Shown here piece by piece: positions 7,338 to 14,576 of a stretch of 64,000 bases of DNA. A program made the translations under genes and the position numbers. Below the pieces are notes generated by a model. It was not told where the DNA came from, searched no databases, and saw only the letters and a list, made by a program, of their open reading frames with translations. The DNA comes from an uncultured Chitinophagaceae bacterium (GTDB taxonomy: Bacteria; Bacteroidota; Bacteroidia; Chitinophagales; Chitinophagaceae). The DNA lies in NCBI GenBank assembly GCA_937907395.1, contig CALCII010000016.1, positions 124,001 to 188,000 of the forward strand. Direction: 5' to 3'. Within the stretch, counting starts at the first letter, position 1. Every line of letters starts with the position of its first letter.

Positions 7338-9881
7338 ATGGCCGAGAAAAAAAATAAGGCAACCAGGAAAGCTCCCGAAGCCGATAACCTTAAGCAGGAC
7401 AAAGAAGAGCAGGTGGATGTGAAGGGGTTGGTGAAGGATGAGCGTACACATAAAATAGCCGGTACATTGCTGGTTATTATTTCACTGGTATTGTTCCTTT
7501 CGTTTACCTCTTATCTATTTACATGGAAAGAAGACCAGGACAAGGTTTTGCAACATGCTTCCCGGTTCTTATTTGCAAAGGATCTTTCAGTAGAAAACCT
7601 GCTGGGCCGGATTGGTGCCTGGTTATCGCACCTGTTTTTCTATCAATGGTTTGGAGTAGCCTCTTATTTGTTTTGCACTGTATTCTTTGTATCCGGGGTT
7701 AATTTTCTATTCGGGAAGAAGGTTTTCTCGGTAAGTCGTAATTTGAAATACCTGGTGGCTGGTTTGCTGGTTTTGCCTGTTTTCTTTTCTTTCTTTTTCA
7801 GTAGCTATGCATTTCCATGGGGCGGCTCCATTGGGAATTTCACGGCTGCATGGATGAATGGATTCATTGGAAAAGCAGGAACCGCTATTTTAATTTCAGT
7901 GGCATTTCTCAGTTACATCATCTGGCGTTTTAACCCTGTATTCAAATTGCCTGCAAGGAAGCCGAAACAGGAATTTGCTCCCCCCGTTGCAGAAGAAGTG
8001 GTTAATCCTGTTGAATTATCTGTTGATCCGGTTGAAGAAGAAACAGATTTTGTACCCGATCACGGAAACCAATTAAAACAGAATGGAAGGGTTGTCCCGG
8101 TTCCTGTTTCAGAACAAACAGCAACACCGGTTCATGAATTCAAATTGCTGGAAAAGGATATTGAACCGGAAATAATAATGGAGCAGCCTCAACCCTTTGT
8201 ACATGCGGAACCGGAATTAATGGAAACCGATCCGTTGCCACAGGAAATCAAAACATCAAACCCACCTGTAATCAATACTGTTCCTGAAGTAGTTGAAGGC
8301 CCGGCTCTGGAAATTAAAGCCACACCAGAAGATATAGAAGAAACAGGTACTGCAAAAAAAGTAACCGAAAACCTGCCACCTTATGACCCGTTCCTGGATC
8401 TGAAGGATTATAAATTTCCCACTCTGAATTTACTTGAAAATCATGGTGGAGATAAAATTGTGCAGGATGCCAGTGAGCTGGAGAATTACAAGAACCAGAT
8501 CATCAGTACTCTTCGGAACTATGATATTGAGATTCAAAAAATTTCGGCAACGGTTGGCCCCACAGTAACGCTGTATGAAATTGTACCAGCTGCAGGTGTG
8601 CGTATTTCAAGAATCAAAAACCTGGAAGATGATATTGCCTTAAGTCTTGCAGCTCTCGGTATTCGTATCATTGCACCCATACCCGGAAAAGGAACCATTG
8701 GTATTGAAGTGCCGAATATCAAGAAGTCGGTCGTGAGCATGAAAACATTGCTCTCATCCGAAAAATTCCAGCACAATCATTTTGCTTTACCTATTGCAAT
8801 TGGCAAAAAAATTGACAATGAGAATTTCATTGTGGATCTGGCATCGATGCCACACTTGCTGATGGCTGGTGCCACCGGACAAGGTAAGTCGGTTGGATTG
8901 AATGCGATCCTGGTTTCATTGTTGTATAAGAAGCATCCGTCTCAGTTGAAGTTTGTATTGGTGGATCCTAAGAAAGTGGAACTGAGTTTATATCGTCATA
9001 TTGAAAATCATTTCCTGGCAAAACTTCCCGGGGAAGAGGATGCGATCATTACCGATACCAAAAAAGTAATTAATACGCTCAATGCACTTTGTATTGAGAT
9101 GGATAACCGTTATGATTTGCTGAAAGAAGCCGGCTGCCGGAATCTTCGTGAATACAATGAGAAGTTTGTGGCACGTAAACTGAACCCTCAGAAAGGGCAT
9201 CAATACCTGCCGTTCATAGTGTTGGTGGTGGATGAATTTGCCGATTTAATTATGACTGCAGGAAAGGAAATTGAAATGCCTATTGCCCGGTTGGCGCAAC
9301 TGGCCCGTGCCGTTGGTATACACCTGATCATTGCTACCCAGCGCCCGTCTGTTAACATCATCACCGGTACTATTAAAGCCAACTTCCCTGCAAGGATCGC
9401 CTTTAAGGTTTCTTCAAAAGTGGATAGTCGTACCATCCTTGACACCGGCGGTGCAGAACAGTTGATTGGTAAAGGGGATATGCTCATCAGCTACAATGGA
9501 GAACTTACCCGTTTACAATGTGCATTTGTAGATACGCCTGAAGTGGACGATATCGTTTCTTTCATCAGCAAACAACGTGGGTACCCGCAGGCATTTCTGC
9601 TTCCTGAGTATGTGGATGAAAAGGATCTGGAGAGCAAAGATTTTGATTTGAACGACCGGGATTCTTTATTTGAAGATGCCGCCCGGTTGATTGTGCAAAA
9701 CCAGGTGGGCTCCACTTCCTTGCTTCAACGGAGAATGAAGTTGGGCTACAACCGTGCAGGTCGGCTTATGGATCAGTTGGAAGCAGCAGGTATTGTTGGA
9801 AGCAGCCAGGGCAGCAAGGCAAGGGAAGTGTTGATTAAAACAGAGTCTGAGTTGGATCAACATTTGCAAATGCTGGGCTAA
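7338..9881 (+). CDS. ftsK: DNA translocase FtsK
   Basis: Septum-anchored ATP-driven DNA pump that clears chromosomes during division. Seen over 847 residues: a basic N-terminus, four hydrophobic segments between about 40 and 200, an acidic Pro/Glu-rich linker (about 210-340), the alpha/beta motor with Walker A GATGQGKSVG near residue 510 and Walker B VLVVDEFADL near 629, the ATQRPSVNIITG segment, and a C-terminal winged-helix gamma domain (QRRMKLGYNRAGRLMDQLE) that in known FtsK reads KOPS-type polarity signals. Length and order match the FtsK/SpoIIIE family. It diverges from the histidine kinase; the LolA-like gene follows about 100 bases later with its own promoter. Confidence 0.96.
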   Translation: MAEKKNKATRKAPEADNLKQDKEEQVDVKGLVKDERTHKIAGTLLVIISLVLFLSFTSYLFTWKEDQDKVLQHASRFLFAKDLSVENLLGRIGAWLSHLFFYQWFGVASYLFCTVFFVSGVNFLFGKKVFSVSRNLKYLVAGLLVLPVFFSFFFSSYAFPWGGSIGNFTAAWMNGFIGKAGTAILISVAFLSYIIWRFNPVFKLPARKPKQEFAPPVAEEVVNPVELSVDPVEEETDFVPDHGNQLKQNGRVVPVPVSEQTATPVHEFKLLEKDIEPEIIMEQPQPFVHAEPELMETDPLPQEIKTSNPPVINTVPEVVEGPALEIKATPEDIEETGTAKKVTENLPPYDPFLDLKDYKFPTLNLLENHGGDKIVQDASELENYKNQIISTLRNYDIEIQKISATVGPTVTLYEIVPAAGVRISRIKNLEDDIALSLAALGIRIIAPIPGKGTIGIEVPNIKKSVVSMKTLLSSEKFQHNHFALPIAIGKKIDNENFIVDLASMPHLLMAGATGQGKSVGLNAILVSLLYKKHPSQLKFVLVDPKKVELSLYRHIENHFLAKLPGEEDAIITDTKKVINTLNALCIEMDNRYDLLKEAGCRNLREYNEKFVARKLNPQKGHQYLPFIVLVVDEFADLIMTAGKEIEMPIARLAQLARAVGIHLIIATQRPSVNIITGTIKANFPARIAFKVSSKVDSRTILDTGGAEQLIGKGDMLISYNGELTRLQCAFVDTPEVDDIVSFISKQRGYPQAFLLPEYVDEKDLESKDFDLNDRDSLFEDAARLIVQNQVGSTSLLQRRMKLGYNRAGRLMDQLEAAGIVGSSQGSKAREVLIKTESELDQHLQMLG

Positions 9882-9935
9882 GCTGTTAAAAGCTTGTCAA
9901 ACTCAGTTCTTTATGACCATGCAGTGACCATTCCT

Positions 9936-9943
9936 TATCTTTG
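9936..9943 (+). promoter_or_regulatory. -7 promoter box of the LolA-like gene
   Basis: TATCTTTG, a full match to TAnnTTTG, 37 bases before ATG 9981. It lies inside an upstream extension of the same open frame, so that extension is not translated from this promoter. Confidence 0.6.
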
Positions 9944-9980
9944 CGGCCTGAGATTTGAATTTATAGATCAAACTGTAAGA

Positions 9981-10646
9981 ATGAAAACATTTTTTATCTC
10001 CTTGCTTGCTGTGTTAACTGTATCAGCAAGTTCTGCTCAATCTAATTCAATGGGAAAGAGCGACCCAAATGCCAAAAAAATACTGGATGCGGTAAGTGCC
10101 AAATTCAAAACATTTAAAGCCATCAAAGCCTCCTTTACTTTCAAAAATGAAGATGCCAAAGGGAAAGTGCTGGGTGTGAAAAAAGGGACTCTTTCCACAA
10201 AAGGAAATAAATACCGGGTAACAATCACCGGCGGACAAGACATTTACTGCGACGGCGCCACTATCTGGACTTATGATAAAGCAGCCAATGAAGTTTCTGT
10301 TTCTAAGTTCGATCCTTCTTCTACAAGCATTACGCCTCAGAAACTATTCTCTAATTTTTATGATAAAGATTTTCTTTACAAACTGAATGGAGAAAAGAAA
10401 GAAGGAAACCGCACTTTACAGGAAATTGAATTAACGCCCTTTGATAAGTCTAAGAACTTCTTCAAAATTTATGTGTGGGTTGATAAAGCAACTCAAACCA
10501 TTTACAGTACAAAAGTGTTGGAAAAAAGCGGTAGCAGGTACACTTATACTGTTGCTACTTTTAATGGTAATGCAAATGTGCCTGATACAGACTTTGTATT
10601 CGACAAAAAGAAATTCCCCGGAGTAGAAGTGGTTGATCTTCGCTGA
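9981..10646 (+). CDS. lolA: LolA-like outer-membrane lipoprotein carrier
   Basis: Periplasmic carrier of the LolA fold, which ferries lipoproteins from the inner to the outer membrane. Seen: a signal peptide (MKTFFISLLAVLTVSASSAQ); an amphipathic opening (AKKILDAVSAKFKTFKAIKA); LolA-type strand patterns (KGTLSTKGNKYRVT, YCDGATIWTYDKAANEV); and the end segment VPDTDFVFDKKKFPGVEVVDLR, typical of Bacteroidota LolA-like proteins. At 221 residues the size fits. ATG 9981 is chosen over an upstream extension because it begins the signal peptide and follows the promoter. No LolB is visible. Related carriers with other cargo cannot be excluded. Confidence 0.82.
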   Translation: MKTFFISLLAVLTVSASSAQSNSMGKSDPNAKKILDAVSAKFKTFKAIKASFTFKNEDAKGKVLGVKKGTLSTKGNKYRVTITGGQDIYCDGATIWTYDKAANEVSVSKFDPSSTSITPQKLFSNFYDKDFLYKLNGEKKEGNRTLQEIELTPFDKSKNFFKIYVWVDKATQTIYSTKVLEKSGSRYTYTVATFNGNANVPDTDFVFDKKKFPGVEVVDLR

Positions 10647-10665
10647 TCAGAAAAATGAAATCTGG

Positions 10666-10698
10666 AACTCCCGTTATCAGTAATAACGGGAGTTTTTA
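10666..10698. terminator. Bidirectional terminator between the LolA-like gene and its convergent neighbour
   Basis: Perfect 12-bp stem AACTCCCGTTAT (10666-10677) with ATAACGGGAGTT (10683-10694), a five-base loop, T run on the plus side and A run (10652-10656) on the other side, so it can serve both genes. It overlaps the stop codon of the reverse gene (10696). Confidence 0.88.
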
Positions 10699-11292
10699 TT
10701 TTCCCAGTTTTAATATTTCGTCGGTTGCATTGTCGTATGCATCCTTTGCTTTCTTTAACTCGTTTCCTATCCTGATGCTTAGATCCTGCTGCGTTTTTAC
10801 CTGGTCTTTTATAAAATGTTCCTTATCTGTGACTCTGTCAATTTCAATTATGATTGGTTTTATTTTAGCATCAATTTCCATTGCTTTTTGTTTATTACCA
10901 TTTGCAACTGCTTGTTTCTTTTGACTGGTAAGTTTTTCCAGTTGTAGTTTCAAAGACTCCACTTTCTTATTGTACTCCAGTTTTTTCCCCAACGCATTGT
11001 TGTACTCTTTTAACTGCCCCAGGTACTTTTCACGTGCCAGCTGATAAATGATATATGCTGCTTCCTTTTTTGTAATAGATTGTTTTTTGGAAAACAGATA
11101 TTTGTTTACCGCTGTACTGTCAGACAAAGAATGATAGATCTTTTTTTGTTTGATTTCAGTGATCAATTTTTTATTCTGTGCCGAAGTGTTTATGTGGGCC
11201 GGAACGATAAGGCTATCCGGAGTAACAAGAGGGGCTTGGGCTGCCGCAGAGAAGGAAGTTACAAGCATCAAGAGCAGGAAACATCTGAACAT
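10696..11292 (-). CDS. Secreted coiled-coil protein of unknown function
   Basis: Protein of 198 residues that I do not assign to a family. Seen: a signal peptide (MFRCFLLLMLVTSFSAAAQA), then a Lys/Gln/Glu-rich helical body with long heptad-like stretches from about residue 85 to the end and almost no aromatic core, suggesting an elongated periplasmic coiled coil. No lipobox cysteine follows the signal sequence, so it is probably soluble and periplasmic. It lies between the LolA-like carrier (convergent) and the putative serine palmitoyltransferase gene, 116 bases and one terminator downstream of the latter. Codon use looks like its neighbours. Function unknown. Confidence 0.7.
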   Translation of the reverse strand: MFRCFLLLMLVTSFSAAAQAPLVTPDSLIVPAHINTSAQNKKLITEIKQKKIYHSLSDSTAVNKYLFSKKQSITKKEAAYIIYQLAREKYLGQLKEYNNALGKKLEYNKKVESLKLQLEKLTSQKKQAVANGNKQKAMEIDAKIKPIIIEIDRVTDKEHFIKDQVKTQQDLSIRIGNELKKAKDAYDNATDEILKLGK

Positions 11293-11361
11293 CTTAGTTG
11301 GGGATTGGTGATTTGTTAAAGCTAATAAACAGCATCAGCTTTTCAAATGGCTCGGGAAAAT

Positions 11362-11390
11362 AAAAAACCCATTGCAGTTGCAATGGGTTT
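11362..11390 (-). terminator. Terminator of the serine palmitoyltransferase-type gene
   Basis: Stem AAACCCATTGC (11365-11375) with GCAATGGGTTT (11380-11390), loop AGTT. On the reverse strand it is followed by a T run, 18 bases past the stop at 11409. Confidence 0.85.
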
Positions 11391-11408
11391 ACTTAGACCA
11401 GTTATGTA

Positions 11409-12665
11409 TTAAGCATTGGCCATATCCGGGATAGCTTCGGCTTTATAAGCGCCAGCATCCAGTTTGGCTTTTGTTTCTGTAAATGCTTTCAGTGTTTCCT
11501 CAATGTCTGCATCGGTATGTGCAGCTGAAGGAATCAACCGGTAAATGATATGCCCTTTCGGAATTACGGGGTAAACAACGATAGAGCAGAAGATGTTGTA
11601 ATTCTCTCTCAGGTCCATCACCATGGCTGTGGCTTCTTCCACACCACCTTTCATATACACAGGTGTAACCGGACTATCCGTATTGCCAATATCAAATCCT
11701 CTTTCTTTTAAACCTTGTTGCAGTTTGCGTGCATTGCTCCATAATTTTTCTTTCAGTTCGGGCATTGTGCGCAGCATTTCCAAACGTTTGAGGTTACCAA
11801 TCACAATCGGCATAGGTAAACTCTTTGCAAAAATCTGTGAGCGGATATTATAACGAATATAATCAATAATCACACGTGGGCCCGCAAGGAAAGCACCTAT
11901 CGAAGCCATCGACTTGGCAAAGGTGGAGAAGTATAAATCAATCTCATCCTGGCAACCCTGTTCTTCACCGGCGCCGGCACCTGTTTTACCTAATGTACCA
12001 AAACCATGTGCATCATCTACCAGCAAGCGGAACTGGTATTTCTTTTTCAGTTCACTGATTTCTTTCAGTTTGCCCTGGTCTCCCGCCATACCAAATACGC
12101 CTTCTGTAATAACAAGAATTCCGCCGCTTCCTTGTTTTTCAATGAGAGCAGTAGCTCTTTGCAATTGCTTTTCACAATCGGCTACATCATTGTGTTTATA
12201 TACATAACGGTGGCCGGGGTGCAAACGCAAACCATCAATAATACAGGCATGGCTTTCTGCGTCGTACACAATTACATCGTGGCGGCCGCAAATAGCGTCA
12301 ATCGCACTCATAATACCCTGGTAACCGAAGTTCATCAGGATCGCATCTTCTTTATGTTCAAACTCTGCCAGTTCTCTTTCCAGTTGTTCATGGTGGTTAG
12401 AGTTGCCACTCATCATACGGGCGCCCATTGGGTAGGCGAGTCCGAATTCTTGTGCAGCTTCTGCATCCACTTTCCTGATTTCAGGATGATTGGCGAGGCC
12501 GAGATAGTTATTCAAACTCCAAACAATTTTTTCCTTTCCACGGAACATCATACGGCTGTTGATTTCGCCTTCCAGTTTGGGAAATGCAAAGTAACCGTGT
12601 GCTCTTTCACGATGTTGGCCAATAGGGCCATAGTTCTTAATCAGCTTCTCAAAAATATCTGCCAT
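11409..12665 (-). CDS. spt: Serine palmitoyltransferase-type PLP enzyme (alpha-oxoamine synthase)
   Basis: PLP enzyme of the alpha-oxoamine synthase family, which condenses an amino acid with an acyl-CoA. In Bacteroidota the usual role of this form is serine palmitoyltransferase, the entry step to sphingolipids. Seen: 418 residues; LNNYLGLANHP near 51; DDAHGFGTLG at 217-226 with the cofactor Asp; Schiff-base Lys251 in STFAKSMASIG; and GNSNHHEQLE for substrate contacts. The AKS surroundings of the lysine favour SPT over glycine C-acetyltransferase or BioF, but these siblings are close, so the substrate call is inference. ATG 12665 sits 36 bases after a TAACTTTG box. Alone in its transcript, with its own terminator. 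Confidence 0.75.
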   Translation of the reverse strand: MADIFEKLIKNYGPIGQHRERAHGYFAFPKLEGEINSRMMFRGKEKIVWSLNNYLGLANHPEIRKVDAEAAQEFGLAYPMGARMMSGNSNHHEQLERELAEFEHKEDAILMNFGYQGIMSAIDAICGRHDVIVYDAESHACIIDGLRLHPGHRYVYKHNDVADCEKQLQRATALIEKQGSGGILVITEGVFGMAGDQGKLKEISELKKKYQFRLLVDDAHGFGTLGKTGAGAGEEQGCQDEIDLYFSTFAKSMASIGAFLAGPRVIIDYIRYNIRSQIFAKSLPMPIVIGNLKRLEMLRTMPELKEKLWSNARKLQQGLKERGFDIGNTDSPVTPVYMKGGVEEATAMVMDLRENYNIFCSIVVYPVIPKGHIIYRLIPSAAHTDADIEETLKAFTETKAKLDAGAYKAEAIPDMANA

Positions 12666-12701
12666 GGTCGTTTAAATTTTAAGGGATATTCAAAATTTCC
12701 G

Positions 12702-12709
12702 CAAAGTTA
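12702..12709 (-). promoter_or_regulatory. -7 promoter box of the serine palmitoyltransferase-type gene
   Basis: Reverse strand TAACTTTG, a full consensus match, 36 bases before ATG 12665. An inverted repeat (12721-12742) covers the place of the -33 box. Confidence 0.6.
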
Positions 12710-12720
12710 AGGTTTTGTGA

Positions 12721-12742
12721 CCGGTTTGGACGGTTAAACCGG
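12721..12742. promoter_or_regulatory. Inverted repeat, possible operator between divergent spt and phosphatase genes
   Basis: CCGGTTT (12721-12727) and AAACCGG (12736-12742) form a perfect 7-bp inverted repeat with 8-base spacing, centred near -35 of the reverse-strand promoter. The regulator is unknown. Confidence 0.35.
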
Positions 12743-12783
12743 CACCGTTCCACATAAATCCTGTGGTGAAATGGTTGTAAAAG

Positions 12784-12791
12784 TATCTTTG
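12784..12791 (+). promoter_or_regulatory. -7 promoter box of the PafA-type phosphatase gene
   Basis: TATCTTTG, a full TAnnTTTG match, 18 bases before ATG 12810. A longer version of the frame would begin upstream of this box and is rejected for that reason. Confidence 0.6.
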
Positions 12792-12809
12792 CAGACTAAA
12801 TTCAGGGAA

Positions 12810-14462
12810 ATGAAAAAACTGCTTGCTGTTTCAGCATTATTGTTTTCTCTGTCGGCAACGGCTCAGAAGGCACCAGTAAAGCCTCAATCAACATCAGCCA
12901 CCGTGCAACGGCCCAAACTTGTAGTGGGCATAATGGTTGACCAGATGCGTTGGGATTTTTTGTATCGTTATTACAATCGTTATGCTGCTAATGGCGGCTT
13001 CAAACGGTTGCTCAACCGTGGCTTCAGTTGTGATAATACATTCATCCCTTATACGCCTACGATTACTGCATGCGGGCATACCTGCGTGTATACCGGAAGC
13101 GTTCCTGCCGTACATGGTATTACTGGTAATAACTGGTGGGATTATGAAAAGAACCGTGTCATGTATTGCAGTGAAGATAAATCGGTAAAAACAGTGGGCA
13201 GTACCTCCAATGCAGGGGAAATGAGTCCGCGGAATATGCAAACAACCACTATTTGCGATGAGTTGAAACTGGCTACGAATTTCAGAAGTAAAGTGATTGG
13301 TATTGCGATTAAAGACAGGGGAGGTATCCTGCCTGCCGGACATAGCGCCGATGCAGCCTATTGGTATGACGGCAAAACCGGGAACTGGATCAGCTCCACA
13401 TATTACATGAACGAATTACCTGCATGGGTAACAGCTTTCAATAATCAGAAAAAAGTAGATGCGTTTTATGAGCAGGGGTGGAATACTTTATATCCCATTG
13501 CTACTTATGTACAAAGTACAGGCGATGAAAATGAATATGAAGCAAAACCATTTGGAAATGACCAGAAGGGATTTCCTTATGACCTCAAGCGCTTTACTGG
13601 TAAAAATTACAGCAGCATCTCAACTACGCCTTTTGGAAATACCATGACGATGATGATGGCGAAAGATGCGATTCTGAATGAATCAATGGGTAAGGATTCT
13701 GTTACCGATTTTCTGGCAGTTAGTTTCTCCAGTCCGGATTATATTGGCCATGGTTTTGGGCCCAATTCCATTGAAACAGAAGATGCCTATCTGCGATTGG
13801 ATAAAGACCTTGGTGAACTGTTTGATTATCTCGATAAAGTGGTGGGCAAGGATCAATACCTCTGCTTTCTTACCGCCGATCATGGAGTGGCACATGTGCC
13901 CGGCTTCATGACACAGCATAAAATCCCTGCCGGTGTTTTGGATGATAATAAACTGATGACCGAACTCAATCAGCAATTGAAAGACAAATATGGTGTTGGA
14001 AACATTGTTCTGGCAGCCATGAATTACCAGGTAAGCCTGAATCACCAGTTGATCGATACGGCCAAACTCAGCAGAGAAGATATTGTAAAAGATGTGATCC
14101 GTTATGTGAGCAAGATTGAAGGAGTAGACCGGGTTTTTGAAATAGATGAATTAACCGAGCAGCCCATGCCTGCACTTGTGAAAGACCGTATGGCAAATGG
14201 ATGGCATCCCAAACGCAGTGGTGATATTCAGCTGGTACTGGCACCGGGATGGATTGATGGTGGAAAAACCGGTACAACGCACGGGCTCTGGAATCCTTAT
14301 GACAGCCATATTCCTTTGGTTTGGTATGGGTGGAATATCAAACCCGGGCGTACTGTGCAGGAATTTTATATGACTGATATCGCAGCAACGATTGCGGCAT
14401 TTCTCCGCATTCAGATGCCTAACGGATCCATAGGTAAACCCATTGAGCCTCTCTTTAAGTAA
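12810..14462 (+). CDS. PafA-type alkaline phosphatase / phosphodiesterase, secreted
   Basis: Exported metal-dependent phosphomonoesterase of the alkaline phosphatase superfamily. Seen over 550 residues: signal peptide (MKKLLAVSALLFSLSATAQ); first metal Asp in MVDQMRWD (about residue 44); nucleophile Thr in YTPTITACGH (about 84-86); the AIKDRGG triplet with the Lys and Arg that define PafA-type, Zn2-only active sites; SSPDYIGHGFGP and TADHGVAHVPG supplying the remaining metal Asp/His ligands; and a terminal metal His in TTHGLWNPYD. From known PafA, likely periplasmic or outer-membrane phosphate release from phosphomonoesters; close relatives act on nucleotides. Start chosen downstream of the -7 box. 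Confidence 0.85.
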   Translation: MKKLLAVSALLFSLSATAQKAPVKPQSTSATVQRPKLVVGIMVDQMRWDFLYRYYNRYAANGGFKRLLNRGFSCDNTFIPYTPTITACGHTCVYTGSVPAVHGITGNNWWDYEKNRVMYCSEDKSVKTVGSTSNAGEMSPRNMQTTTICDELKLATNFRSKVIGIAIKDRGGILPAGHSADAAYWYDGKTGNWISSTYYMNELPAWVTAFNNQKKVDAFYEQGWNTLYPIATYVQSTGDENEYEAKPFGNDQKGFPYDLKRFTGKNYSSISTTPFGNTMTMMMAKDAILNESMGKDSVTDFLAVSFSSPDYIGHGFGPNSIETEDAYLRLDKDLGELFDYLDKVVGKDQYLCFLTADHGVAHVPGFMTQHKIPAGVLDDNKLMTELNQQLKDKYGVGNIVLAAMNYQVSLNHQLIDTAKLSREDIVKDVIRYVSKIEGVDRVFEIDELTEQPMPALVKDRMANGWHPKRSGDIQLVLAPGWIDGGKTGTTHGLWNPYDSHIPLVWYGWNIKPGRTVQEFYMTDIAATIAAFLRIQMPNGSIGKPIEPLFK

Positions 14463-14524
14463 TGAAGATTTAGCAGTTTCTTGCTGCTGGCATTAATATT
14501 GAACAAGTGTATATACCATTCAGA

Positions 14525-14544
14525 AAGCCCCTTCAATGGGGCTT
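14525..14544 (+). other. Hairpin between the phosphatase gene and lon
   Basis: AAGCCCC (14525-14531) pairs with GGGGCTT (14538-14544) around a six-base loop. Only a weak T-rich tail follows, so it may be a weak terminator of the upstream gene or a structure in the lon leader. No consensus promoter was found in this 114-base gap. Confidence 0.4.
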
Positions 14545-14576
14545 ATCTGTCATTTTGACTAAAGAAGAATTTGAGT

